DNA from: Nitrospira_D sp019636945
GTDB taxonomy: Bacteria > Nitrospirota > Nitrospiria > Nitrospirales > Nitrospiraceae
Length of the DNA: 64,000 bases
Reading direction: 5' to 3'
NCBI RefSeq assembly: GCF_047338595.1
Contig: NZ_JBLFBO010000009.1
Location: 1 to 64,000 of the forward strand
In this document: one piece after another, positions 17,392 to 26,424 of the stretch
How the letters are laid out: every line of letters starts with the position of its first letter
Numbering within the stretch: position 1 is the first letter of the stretch
Program-made: the position numbers and the translations under genes
The notes under the pieces: model-generated
Databases searched by the model: none
What the model saw: only the letters and a program-made list of their open reading frames with translations
Told to the model about the DNA's origin: nothing

Positions 17392-20300
17392 GCGTTCGTG
17401 CTGGTCCTACCCACCGTTCGACTTCCTGAAGCAGCATCCGCTCTTCAACGGGCTTGGCGATGTAGGAATTCGCCCCAATATTGATCGCCATCTGTCGGTG
17501 CTTGTCCCCTGCCCGCGTCGTCATCACAACTACCGGCGTTTCACGAGTTTCAGAGCGTCTTCGTAAGGCTTGAATCACTTCAAATCCGTTCAGTTTCGGC
17601 ATTTCGAGGTCGGTTAAAATCATGCTGTATGAGAAGGTCGATGCCTTACGGAGTCCGTCTTCTCCATCAACAGCCGTATCAACCTGATACCCCGCTGACT
17701 CCAACATTTTCCCAACAAACTTTCGAATACTCAGGGAATCATCAACCAATAACAGGCGAACATCCTGCGGCTCAGCAGTCCTCACCAGATCGGGAACCAC
17801 GTCTTGTGGCCGAACCTGGCTTTTCGAAATCACGGCCTGTACACGTGACTCCTTACTGTCTCGCCTAACCAATCGTGTTGGATCTATCACTAAAATGACT
17901 CGCCCTTCTGGATCGATCGTCGCTCCTCCGAAGAACGAATGCACAAGCGGTTTCAATTGACCCAATGATTTAATGACGACTTCTTGTCTGCCCAATAGCT
18001 CATCGACGGCTAACCCAATCGGCCCCCCGGCCGTACGGACGATGACGACCGGCACCGTTCCACTAACAGTGCACCACTCCCTCCGAAGTACATGCTGTAA
18101 CGACTGCACCTCAATGATTCGTTCACCGACCTGCAAGATGGTACGCTCACCTTCCACTCTCCATGACGATGGGGTCGGCATGGTCACTTCCTGAATATTG
18201 AGCAATGGGATGGCGTAACGTTCAGCACCGGCCCGGACAATCAGGGCCGTGGCTATCAGCAGTGTGACCGGAAGGCTCAGGGTAAATTTCGTTCCGACAC
18301 CGGGTTCTGACTCCACGGTAATATGGCCATTCATACCTTCAATGACCCGCTTCACGACATCCAGCCCTACTCCACGTCCCGCCTGATCGCCGACCTTCTC
18401 AGCCGTTGAAAATCCAGGAAGAAAAATCGATTGTAGAAGCTCGGCATCGGAGATGGTTTCGATCTGTTGTGCACCGGCCAGTCCCATCCTAACCACCTTG
18501 GCCCGTATTTTAGCTAAATCCAACCCTGCTCCATCGTCCTCCACCTCAATGATCATGGAATTTCCACGATGCGCGGCATGTAAGTGGATGGTACCGACTG
18601 GCGGCTTGCCTTTGGCGAGTCGATCCGCTGGCGGTTCGATCCCATGATAGACGGCATTCCGTACCAGATGGACGAGAGGATCCACCAACCGCTCCACAAC
18701 ACTCGTATCAACTTCCGTCTGCTCACCTGACGTCACCAAGGTCACTTCTTTGTTTGAGGCACGCGCAATCTCTCGGATGGCACGCCGAAATCGTGTAAAT
18801 GGGGTCCCGATCGGAACCATGCGAGCATGAGCAATTTCGTCTCGCATTAAGAGAGTCAGTTGCTGCAACTGGCTCATATCATCATGTGCTCGATGAATCG
18901 AGCCATCCAGCTGTGCTAATGACTCGCTGATATCAGCCGTCACTTCGCTAATACGTCGAGCGAGGATATTGAAGTCGTCATACTTATCAAGTTCGAGGCT
19001 GCCAAAATCACCGAATGCCATCGGTCCCCGCATTGCAACTGCCGTCTCAGTCTGGGGCGTCTCCCGATAGGTAAAGGTATGCTTATCCGAAAAAGATTGA
19101 ACGGAGTCGACCAACCGGGACTTGAAGACCAAAACCTGTTGTGACAGTTGTTCGAGGACTCGTAACCGTTGTTCCAATCGACCTCGCCCAATGACCAACT
19201 CTCCCACGAGATTCATAAGACGTTCGAGTCGTCCATAACTGACACGAATGACTTCACGATCTTCCAATGACCTCGCCTCTGTCGGCTTGTCCTTCTCGAC
19301 GGGCTCCATCGCCGAGATCGGAGATGATGCAGAGTCTCGTGACGACACAGCCAGTGGAACTGCAGGCGTCACGTCACCGGAGGTTTGTTGGTCTAATCGC
19401 TTGAGGTCGGACCGGGTCGTGTCAAACCGTTGCCTGGTGCCCGATACTGCGCCGAGGTCTCTTCGCATCAGTACCCGCACCACATCGACTGAACGAAGGA
19501 TAAGGTCCGTGTGGCCTGACTGTACGACCAGTCGACCATCGCGAACGGCTCCCATAAAGTCTTCCACATGATGCACAAGATCGCCGATTGATTGAAATCC
19601 AACGGTGTAGGCGGAACCTTTCAGCGTATGGGCCGTGCGGAAAAGCTGATTGATCAGCTCCCTATTCTGAGGTTCTTTGTCCAAACGCAGAAGATTCGAT
19701 TCCAAAATTTCAAGATATTCTTGTGCTTCAGGAACGAAATATGAGAGGGCTTCCGGATCGAGATCAGGAAGCAGATACGCATCAGACAAGTCTACAGGAG
19801 GCACTTCCACACTAACGACCGGTTCGGGTCTTACGGGACTAGCTGCGACGACATCGGGTCCCGTCGGTCCTCCGCTAAATAGACCGACCGAGAGCGTCCC
19901 CTCACACATCTGCATGAGTTGGTGGATCAGAACCGGAACATCACGCTGCAGTTGATACCCTCCTTGAGGATCACGTCGCAAAAGAAGCCGAACTGTTCGC
20001 GTTGCGCACTCAAACACCTCAAGCATCGAGTCGGACAACACCAGACGCTTGTCTCTTACCGCGATCATGCCGTCTTCCATCGGACGGGCAATATCTCCAA
20101 TGACCTGGAAGCCAACCGTATAGGCAGACCCTTTCAAGGTATGGGTGGCACGAAAGAGACGATAGATGGCATCGTCATTGTCACGCGCTGCACGAAGAAT
20201 TCGAACCAAGTCATCAATCGTCTGGAGATACTCTTCCGCTTCCGGAATAAAATAGGACAGGATCTCAACGTCGAGAATAGGATGAACATAGTCCAAACTG

Positions 20301-20710
20301 ACTGATACTGCGGGCGGCAAAACCTGAAGCCGTTCGAGCGACTCAAGACAGCGTGTCACGACATCCTGATCTTCACGACCATCGCGACCAATCTGCTGGA
20401 TCAAGTCCACCAATCCAGCGACGACCTCCCGCATCACACTCACAACCGTAGGCCAGTCCGTTGGCGCAATGTCGTTTGCACGCTCGAGGATTACTTCAAG
20501 CTCAGCAGATAGTCGAGATACTCCCCCGTAGCCGTAGAGGGCAGCGGCTCCTCGAAGGCGATGGGCGACAATGTAGTGTTCGTAGACTTCGTGCGGAGGG
20601 GGGATCAGCTCGCCGTTGGTACGTAATGCTTCTCCTAATACTCTGGCTCCATCCGATGCTTCGGAGACAAAGACTCGAATCAAATCAGACTGATTAGACT
20701 CCGCTCCCAT
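17381..20710 (-). CDS. cheA: Hybrid chemotaxis histidine kinase CheA with three HPt domains and a receiver
   Basis: A 1109-residue hybrid kinase. Three HPt histidines are visible: H50 ('AHRLRGAAALYG'), H190 ('THTLKGSAYTVGFQ') and H361 ('AHTLKGSAYTVGFQ'). The last two domains are near duplicates. The CheA dimerisation helix follows ('RLERLMNLVGELVIGRGRLE'), then the ATPase with N box 'HLVRNAVYHGIEPP', G1 'DDGAGLD' and G2 'GRGVGLDVVK'. A CheW-like domain comes next, and a C-terminal receiver with Asp in 'ILTDLEMPKLNGFEV' and Lys in 'YIAKPVEE'. The multi-HPt, receiver-fused layout is like Pil-Chp/FrzE-type systems, which often control type IV pili, surface behaviour or development rather than flagella. 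No cheR, cheB or cheD lies in the window. Confidence 0.93.
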   Translation of the reverse strand: MGAESNQSDLIRVFVSEASDGARVLGEALRTNGELIPPPHEVYEHYIVAHRLRGAAALYGYGGVSRLSAELEVILERANDIAPTDWPTVVSVMREVVAGLVDLIQQIGRDGREDQDVVTRCLESLERLQVLPPAVSVSLDYVHPILDVEILSYFIPEAEEYLQTIDDLVRILRAARDNDDAIYRLFRATHTLKGSAYTVGFQVIGDIARPMEDGMIAVRDKRLVLSDSMLEVFECATRTVRLLLRRDPQGGYQLQRDVPVLIHQLMQMCEGTLSVGLFSGGPTGPDVVAASPVRPEPVVSVEVPPVDLSDAYLLPDLDPEALSYFVPEAQEYLEILESNLLRLDKEPQNRELINQLFRTAHTLKGSAYTVGFQSIGDLVHHVEDFMGAVRDGRLVVQSGHTDLILRSVDVVRVLMRRDLGAVSGTRQRFDTTRSDLKRLDQQTSGDVTPAVPLAVSSRDSASSPISAMEPVEKDKPTEARSLEDREVIRVSYGRLERLMNLVGELVIGRGRLEQRLRVLEQLSQQVLVFKSRLVDSVQSFSDKHTFTYRETPQTETAVAMRGPMAFGDFGSLELDKYDDFNILARRISEVTADISESLAQLDGSIHRAHDDMSQLQQLTLLMRDEIAHARMVPIGTPFTRFRRAIREIARASNKEVTLVTSGEQTEVDTSVVERLVDPLVHLVRNAVYHGIEPPADRLAKGKPPVGTIHLHAAHRGNSMIIEVEDDGAGLDLAKIRAKVVRMGLAGAQQIETISDAELLQSIFLPGFSTAEKVGDQAGRGVGLDVVKRVIEGMNGHITVESEPGVGTKFTLSLPVTLLIATALIVRAGAERYAIPLLNIQEVTMPTPSSWRVEGERTILQVGERIIEVQSLQHVLRREWCTVSGTVPVVIVRTAGGPIGLAVDELLGRQEVVIKSLGQLKPLVHSFFGGATIDPEGRVILVIDPTRLVRRDSKESRVQAVISKSQVRPQDVVPDLVRTAEPQDVRLLLVDDSLSIRKFVGKMLESAGYQVDTAVDGEDGLRKASTFSYSMILTDLEMPKLNGFEVIQALRRRSETRETPVVVMTTRAGDKHRQMAINIGANSYIAKPVEERMLLQEVERWVGPARTLGK

Positions 20711-20758
20711 TGGTGTGCATCTATACTGACGAGGAGATGCGTGCTCGCTCCTGGTCCA

Positions 20759-22648
20759 TTAGGTCAATTTAAATTGTGATACCGAGGCCGTGAGCCCTTC
20801 GGCCAACTTCACCATATCTTCTACCGTGGCCCGCGCCGAGTCGGTTGCTTTTTGCGTCGCAATGGCACCTCCCGTAAAATCCTTGATTGATCGACCGACT
20901 TGATCCGTGGATACCGTCTGGGTCGTTGCGGCCGCCGCAATGCTCTGGGCAAGCTCCGCAGACCGTTGCGCAATCGTTGAAATCTCTTTGAATACATCAC
21001 CCGTCCGCAAGGCTGAGGCGGATCCTGCCTCTACCGCCTGCGTTTCATGTTCCATCGCCACGACGGCGTGCTGCGTCTCGCTCTGAATCACCTTCACGAG
21101 ATCCGCAATTTCACGGGTTGCGTTCGTCGAGCTTTCGGCGAGCTTTCGAACCTGGTCGGCCACGACACCAAATCGAGCACCGGCTTCGCCCGCCCCTGCG
21201 GCTTCGATCGCCGCATTCAACGCAAGTAAGTTGGTCTGATTGGCGATTTCGCGAATTGTGGAGACGATCTGGGAAATTTCCAACGAGCGATCACCAAGAG
21301 CCTTGACCTGTTTCGACATTCGTTGAACCGCTGATCGAATACGCTGCATGTCCTGCACGGTTTCCTGCACCGCAACTCGGCCATCTTCTGTTGCTTTTAG
21401 CACCTGGCGTGCTGAGTCGGAAGAAGCTCCAGCCGTTTCCGCCACTTGTCTCATGGAAACCGCGAGTTGTTCCACCGCGGTGAGCGTCTTCATCGATTCA
21501 TCAGCTTGGTGCTTGGCAGTACCAGCCATCTGGCCGGAATTCTCTCGCAATGCCCCGGCTGATCGATTCACGCGTTCGGCCGATTCTCGGACTTGCTTCA
21601 TCAATTGCGCGAATCGTTGGATCATGAGGTTAAAACCGTCCGCCAAATTTCCGAACATATCAGCCGTGACTTCACCGCGTTTGGTCAAGTCTCCCTTCCC
21701 GACATCGGACACGAGGACCAGAAACTGCACCAACCGTTTCTGCATCGTATCCCGCTCTTCTTCGGTAGAAACCAGGCTCGTGAGCCGGTCGAGCATAATG
21801 TTGAACGCCTTAGCCAAATGCCCGATCTCGTCGTTGCTCTCAAGTCTGGCTCGAGCTTGAAGATTCCCTGCTGCAGCTTGTTGGGCGACATCGGCAACAT
21901 GCGTGATGTTTCGCGCGATAGAGCCGGCGAGGTAGAATCCGATTATGCCGGCCAACACAAGCGCCAATAACGAACCGGCCAGAACGACGTTCGTCCGATG
22001 GGAGGCTTCAGCTTGCCCGTTGTCGTTCATTTCTCTTGCCACGTCGAGAATCGTCGTCATGAGCTCCCGAACCCGTAGAGTCGCCGCGTTGTATTTATTC
22101 GCAACATCAGCGGACAATGCCAACTGTGCTACTTCGCGCATGCTCTGCTTCTGTTCTTCGGCAAGAGATGATTTGAAGCTCTCCGCAAATGCACCCACCG
22201 CACCCTCTGTCGCGGAAAAATATTCACGCAATGCTTGGTGAAGACTGGCGAGATCTTTACTTTCACTCCGACCACTGGTTGATTCATGCAACTGAGATGT
22301 CTGATACGCATTCAGAGGGATCAGTGTCTGTTTCTTGAGTTCGGCCAGCCCAGCGAGCGCTTGATCAAACTCGTTCTTTCCAACCTGCCGTCCTACATTG
22401 AGGAGCGCGCTATGATAGAGACCGAGGTTGGTACTGGCGATTCCGACATTTGATAGCGCTAAGGTCGATCCGTTGTAGATCGACTGTAACTCTCCCTTGA
22501 CCGTATGAAGTCCCATCAGGCCGACAAGACCAACTGAGATCATGATGAGACCGACAGCGGAAAACCCGAGGATTAACTTCGGCAGAGTCTTGAGGTTCTG
22601 AAACCATGATGGCGACGGTCGAACCGTCGATTTGCTATTCCTGGCCAT
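20759..22648 (-). CDS. Methyl-accepting chemotaxis protein
   Basis: A 629-residue membrane receptor. The first membrane helix is about residues 21-46 ('LPKLILGFSAVGLIMISVG'). A helical periplasmic sensor of about 150 residues follows, then the second helix near 222-242 ('LAGSLLALVLAGIIGFYL'). The HAMP domain comes next, with a second HAMP-like segment near 'LVSDVGKGDLTKRGEVTADM'. The signalling hairpin tip is near canonical: 'EIANQTNLLALNAAIEAAGA'. The sensor resembles a four-helix bundle; its ligand is unknown. It has no obvious C-terminal CheR-tethering pentapeptide. It lies between cheW and cheA and is presumably their dedicated receptor. Confidence 0.92.
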   Translation of the reverse strand: MARNSKSTVRPSPSWFQNLKTLPKLILGFSAVGLIMISVGLVGLMGLHTVKGELQSIYNGSTLALSNVGIASTNLGLYHSALLNVGRQVGKNEFDQALAGLAELKKQTLIPLNAYQTSQLHESTSGRSESKDLASLHQALREYFSATEGAVGAFAESFKSSLAEEQKQSMREVAQLALSADVANKYNAATLRVRELMTTILDVAREMNDNGQAEASHRTNVVLAGSLLALVLAGIIGFYLAGSIARNITHVADVAQQAAAGNLQARARLESNDEIGHLAKAFNIMLDRLTSLVSTEEERDTMQKRLVQFLVLVSDVGKGDLTKRGEVTADMFGNLADGFNLMIQRFAQLMKQVRESAERVNRSAGALRENSGQMAGTAKHQADESMKTLTAVEQLAVSMRQVAETAGASSDSARQVLKATEDGRVAVQETVQDMQRIRSAVQRMSKQVKALGDRSLEISQIVSTIREIANQTNLLALNAAIEAAGAGEAGARFGVVADQVRKLAESSTNATREIADLVKVIQSETQHAVVAMEHETQAVEAGSASALRTGDVFKEISTIAQRSAELAQSIAAAATTQTVSTDQVGRSIKDFTGGAIATQKATDSARATVEDMVKLAEGLTASVSQFKLT

Positions 22649-22708
22649 ACCCTACATCCTCCTCCACGCGATCAATCCTGCTCAGGCAACTTGACTCGGA
22701 ACCACTGT

Positions 22709-23230
22709 TCACGATTTCACGGACTGGCTCACTTCCAGGGTTGCGGCTTCCACCGACGCGACCAATGCTGGAATCTCCAGCATTCCACTCACGCGGTTCT
22801 CTACCCTGATGAGGCCAGACAACAGAGAGCGCTCTCCGGTCTGGGTTGCACCTGAAGGATCGAGCCGGTCTTCGGGCAACATCCATCGAATTTCTGGGAC
22901 ATCGTCGATCAAGAGGCCGATTTGATGAGCATCATGCCGTACCACGATTGCATATCGTGGATTGGTCGATGGCGAGACCCCCAAAGACCGTCGCAAATCC
23001 GCGAGAGGGACAACCGTCCCCCGTACATTGGCGACGCCAACCAATGACGCCGGCATCCCGGGAACCGGTGTGATCGCATCTAGCTCGAAGACCTCCCGCA
23101 CATGACGCAGATCGATAGCAAAAAGTTCTCCTCCGAGAGTGACCAAACAGGCTTTCCACGAACCTGTCGGTGTTTTCTGCTCGGATTGACCGTCGGAGAC
23201 AAGACGAGGCAGCTCACATGGTAATTGCAT
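22709..23230 (-). CDS. cheW: CheW chemotaxis adaptor
   Basis: A 173-residue CheW. The core reads 'CLVTLGGELFAIDLRHVREVF' then 'ASLVGVANVRGTVVPLADLRR', with the conserved 'NvRG.v.Pl.DLR' loop, and ends with 'HQIGLLIDDVPEI'. It is the most canonical of the three CheW-type proteins here and probably couples the adjacent receptor to CheA. It lies 61 bases upstream of the receptor gene and 30 bases downstream of the CheY-like gene, all on one strand. Confidence 0.88.
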   Translation of the reverse strand: MQLPCELPRLVSDGQSEQKTPTGSWKACLVTLGGELFAIDLRHVREVFELDAITPVPGMPASLVGVANVRGTVVPLADLRRSLGVSPSTNPRYAIVVRHDAHQIGLLIDDVPEIRWMLPEDRLDPSGATQTGERSLLSGLIRVENRVSGMLEIPALVASVEAATLEVSQSVKS

Positions 23231-23259
23231 CTCGTTCCGCCCTTTGCACCATCAGCACG

Positions 23260-23622
23260 TCAACTCAGTGCACGCTTCACGGCCAGAAGAAGTTCTTCGG
23301 GCTTGAACGGTTTGACCACATGCCCGTTCGCGCCTTGCTGTTGCCCCCAGAATTTGTCGCTTTCTTGACCCTTAGACGTGCACAGGAGGATCGGAATACG
23401 ACTAAATCGCATATCACTCTTCAGATCTCGACAGGCCTGAAACCCGTTTCGACCAGGCATGACGACATCCATGACGATCAGATCCGGCATTTCCTTGAAG
23501 ATTTTCTCTTCAAGCTGTTCCGTGTTCGGAAACGTCACGACGGTATGATGTGCAGCTTTGAGATACGACTCAATGAGTTGAAGCTCAGCCTGCGAATCAT
23601 CAACAACCACAATCTTGCTCAT
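23260..23622 (-). CDS. CheY-like single-domain response regulator
   Basis: A 120-residue stand-alone receiver. It begins 'MSKIVVVDDSQAELQLIESYL', has the phospho-acceptor Asp in 'LIVMDVVMPGRNGFQ', the Ser/Thr in 'ILLCTSKGQ' and the conserved Lys in 'HVVKPFKPEEL'. I start at the ATG at 23622, preceded by a GAGAGGAAC ribosome-binding site. A longer reading frame runs another 58 codons upstream but those residues are Cys/Arg/Ser-rich and unlike any receiver. It is the first gene of the chemosensory cluster and the likely diffusible phosphate target of the CheA. PilG-type regulators are the closest functional analogy (inference). Confidence 0.9.
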   Translation of the reverse strand: MSKIVVVDDSQAELQLIESYLKAAHHTVVTFPNTEQLEEKIFKEMPDLIVMDVVMPGRNGFQACRDLKSDMRFSRIPILLCTSKGQESDKFWGQQQGANGHVVKPFKPEELLLAVKRALS

Positions 23623-24137
23623 GAGACTGTTCCTCTCTGCGGAGGCAATCACCCAGGGCAACGCCAGATTCCACTTAGTGCGAGCACGAGGGCTCGATTC
23701 TTCTCTTCCTTCCCTCTTGGAACTCGCGATATCCCGCTCCCCTTTGGTCGCATCATGACACCAAAGACAAGTGAGACCGGCATACTCAGGACCCACGGCC
23801 CAGTGCGTTACGCGTAGTAATCACTTGGCTGATGAGGAACTTATCGGTGAAACCTTTCGCACCTTTAGAATGGGGCACTGGGAAGGGGCTGTGGCAACCC
23901 TCCACAATCTCGCCATCTCAATCGTAAATGGGACTCCCGGTCATCACTGATCGGTCTACATCCGCATTGTTCAACCGCGAACTATGCTCGATTCTTCCTG
24001 TTTTTTTTGCAGTGTATCGCCTTGTGGACGGTTGGCAAGAAATCCGTGAATATCAGCAACTTACGCCCAGGAGGGAGCCTTTCTTCACGACAGAGGATGA
24101 TGTGCAATCGGAAGAAGACAGGCGGAAGAAGCAACAG
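23623..24137. other. Intergenic stretch upstream of the chemosensory operon
   Basis: About 515 bases between the end of cobQ and the first chemosensory gene, so it should hold the promoter for the latter. A plus-strand 79-codon ORF (23928-24167) overlaps the cobQ end; it shows no family pattern and I do not call it. No riboswitch or RNA gene was recognised. Confidence 0.5.
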
Positions 24138-25697
24138 TTACAGGGAAAATATGCGACGATGAGATAGGCAGGAGAGTAACCGCGCCATATCAAGAGATCG
24201 AGTCAGGTGATCCGTCCATCGGTCAAGTTCACCTCGTAGTCGAGCGGTGACGGATCGGGAGGTGTGAACCCCAACCGGGAGAAACCCTTTCCGCGCACGG
24301 GCACGATTAAGCCAGGCTCGACGAAAACTAGGCTCATCAAACACTCCATGAATGTAGGTACCCCAAACAAGGCCATCCTCCCGAATGGCCCCATCACACG
24401 AATCCTCTTGTACAGCCGCCAATGGATGGGCTCCTCCTATTGGTGAAACACGACGTTGCAACCGGAAACAGGGACGTTCGTTCTGATATACGGTAACTCC
24501 CATATGAACTTGGTAGCCTCTCACGATGGTTTGATCAACCACCAGCGTATCTGTCGGATTGGCTTCCACCTGTTCGGTACACTTTTTCTGACTTAGCTCA
24601 GTTTCAATACTCAAGTAACCTAGACCAGAACTAATTCCGCCTTGCTCGACGTGATGAGAGTCTGAGATTGTTCGACCGAGCATTTGATAGCCGCCGCAGA
24701 TGCCAACAAGCTCCCTCCCACTACGCACATGATGTTCAAGAATACGGCTATACCCCTGCTCTCGGAGATATGAGAGGTCGGTAAGCGTATTCTTACTCCC
24801 AGGAACGATCACAATATCGGCTTGGGCCAGCAGCGATGGGGTAGTGACATACTTCAAGGCCACATCCGGTTCCGCCATCAATGAATTGAAGTCGGTAAAG
24901 TTGCTCATATGAGGCAAGGAAATAACGGCGATATTGAGCTGTTCTGTAGAAAACGCCACCCGCCGATCCCTTTCCTGATTTAAACTGTCTTCTTGGTCCA
25001 ACAGCAGATCTTGAAGAAATGGCACGACACCCAAGACCGGAATCCCGCTCCGAGAATCCACAAAACTCACTCCATCGGCAAAGAGCTTCGGATCACCGCG
25101 AAACTTGTTGATGACGATACCACAAACTCTATCTCGCTCGTCCGGTTCCAACAGGTCTACCGTTCCAAGCACTTGAGCAAAGACACCGCCTCGATCAATA
25201 TCAGCCACCAGGATTACTCGGGCATCAGCCAGTTCGACGATAGGCCAATTGACCAGATCCCGGTCGCGCAGATTCATCTCTGCCGCACTCCCAGCTCCTT
25301 CAATGACTATGGTCTCGTACTGTTGTGCCAGTCTGGCATAGCTGTCCTGCACAATGGCCCACAGGTGTGGTCTCTGCTCAAAATAGGTCGACGCGTTCTC
25401 CGTGGACCATACGGATCCTCGCACGACGACCTGTGAACGATTGTCAGACTCTGGCTTGAGCAAGATGGGATTCATGTCGACATGCGGGAGAATGCCACAG
25501 GCTTCGGCTTGAAGTGCCTGCGCTCGACCGATCTCTCCGCCCTCCGGAGTCACGAATGAATTCAGCGACATGTTCTGTGCTTTGAATGGGGCTACACGCA
25601 TGCCTGTACGATGAAGGAATCGGCAGATTCCTGCTGTGACCAGACTTTTCCCGACATCCGAGCCAGTCCCCAGAACAGCAAGTGCCTGTGCCGTCAT
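24138..25697 (-). CDS. cobQ: Cobyric acid synthase CobQ
   Basis: A 519-residue glutamine-dependent amidotransferase that amidates four side chains of adenosylcobyrinic a,c-diamide. The N-terminal P-loop-like 'VLGTGSDVGKSLVTAGICRF' and 'PFKAQNMSLNSFVT' are diagnostic. The class I glutaminase half has the nucleophile Cys in 'LVGICGGYQMLGR' and the His in 'TYIHGVFDEP'. I choose the ATG at 25697, which overlaps the cbiZ stop by 4 bases; a second in-frame ATG lies six codons upstream inside cbiZ. It is the last gene of the 12-gene cobalamin operon. Confidence 0.95.
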   Translation of the reverse strand: MTAQALAVLGTGSDVGKSLVTAGICRFLHRTGMRVAPFKAQNMSLNSFVTPEGGEIGRAQALQAEACGILPHVDMNPILLKPESDNRSQVVVRGSVWSTENASTYFEQRPHLWAIVQDSYARLAQQYETIVIEGAGSAAEMNLRDRDLVNWPIVELADARVILVADIDRGGVFAQVLGTVDLLEPDERDRVCGIVINKFRGDPKLFADGVSFVDSRSGIPVLGVVPFLQDLLLDQEDSLNQERDRRVAFSTEQLNIAVISLPHMSNFTDFNSLMAEPDVALKYVTTPSLLAQADIVIVPGSKNTLTDLSYLREQGYSRILEHHVRSGRELVGICGGYQMLGRTISDSHHVEQGGISSGLGYLSIETELSQKKCTEQVEANPTDTLVVDQTIVRGYQVHMGVTVYQNERPCFRLQRRVSPIGGAHPLAAVQEDSCDGAIREDGLVWGTYIHGVFDEPSFRRAWLNRARARKGFLPVGVHTSRSVTARLRGELDRWTDHLTRSLDMARLLSCLSHRRIFSL

Positions 25698-26422
25698 TGA
25701 TGCGACTCCTGCCATGCTCTTGCCTTCGCCAAGCCATGCGTAACACAGTCGGTGACGACTTGCCCAATCAATGCCCCCATGACGGTATGCGTCCCACTAT
25801 AGATATGCCATGTCCCCTGCCCACGCAGCGAACAGGCAATCACCACCACGTCTGTCCCAGTCCCGGTGGCAGCAGCACTGCTCTGGCAACTCAGGACACC
25901 GTGATCACGTAATACACCGCTCTTGGCCTCTGTGACAACTTGTACGGCACCGACCATTGCGGATTGAGACAGACTGCCGTTTGTGATGAGAATGAGATTG
26001 ATCGTCCCTGGTTTGAGTAATCTGTTGCCGGCACCATCTCCGGGTGGCCATTCTCCAGCTCGAACAGCATTGGTCACACCAACCGTTGCAAAACACTCCA
26101 CCCATAACCCATCCGACGCAGCTCGTGCCGTCACCACTTGCGTCATCGGAACCGCCGTCATCAGCCCGACAGTCGATGCGTGGATTCCCATGGAAACGGC
26201 CAACTCCCGTAAACAGGATGCCGGGTCATGACAGGACAGTGACTGCGTTCCTGGCACCGATGACTGAGCATCCACCTGATGATTGAGGATATAGGAAGCT
26301 ACCCTGAACCCTCCCCCTTGGGGAGCCGATGAAAGAACGCGCTTTCGCCCTTCCAGCTCGATCACCAACGTCTGCCCTCTCACACGATACCGGCTATGAA
26401 CCTGTGTGGAGTCCTTTTTCAT
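25694..26422 (-). CDS. cbiZ: Adenosylcobinamide amidohydrolase CbiZ
   Basis: A 242-residue CbiZ-family protein. The signature regions 'VGLMTAVPMTQ', 'CFATVGVTNAVRAG' and 'GTINLILITNGSLSQSAMV' match the family. A further block, 'GTGTDVVVIACSLRG', lies before the C-terminus. CbiZ removes the aminopropanol arm of imported (pseudo)cobamides to give cobyric acid, letting the cell rebuild them with its preferred lower ligand. It sits between cobD and cobQ with a 2-base gap and a 4-base overlap. Together with BluB and BtuBFCD it indicates corrinoid remodelling as well as assembly. Confidence 0.88.
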   Translation of the reverse strand: MKKDSTQVHSRYRVRGQTLVIELEGRKRVLSSAPQGGGFRVASYILNHQVDAQSSVPGTQSLSCHDPASCLRELAVSMGIHASTVGLMTAVPMTQVVTARAASDGLWVECFATVGVTNAVRAGEWPPGDGAGNRLLKPGTINLILITNGSLSQSAMVGAVQVVTEAKSGVLRDHGVLSCQSSAAATGTGTDVVVIACSLRGQGTWHIYSGTHTVMGALIGQVVTDCVTHGLAKARAWQESHQ

Positions 26423-26424
26423 CT

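Noticed and set aside
23623..23796. 58-codon N-terminal extension of the CheY-like protein
   Set aside because: It is rich in residues untypical of receivers, while the internal ATG has a good ribosome-binding site and the exact family start.
23928..24167. Plus-strand ORF of 79 codons
   Set aside because: It overlaps the cobQ end, lacks a convincing ribosome-binding site, and has no recognisable domain.
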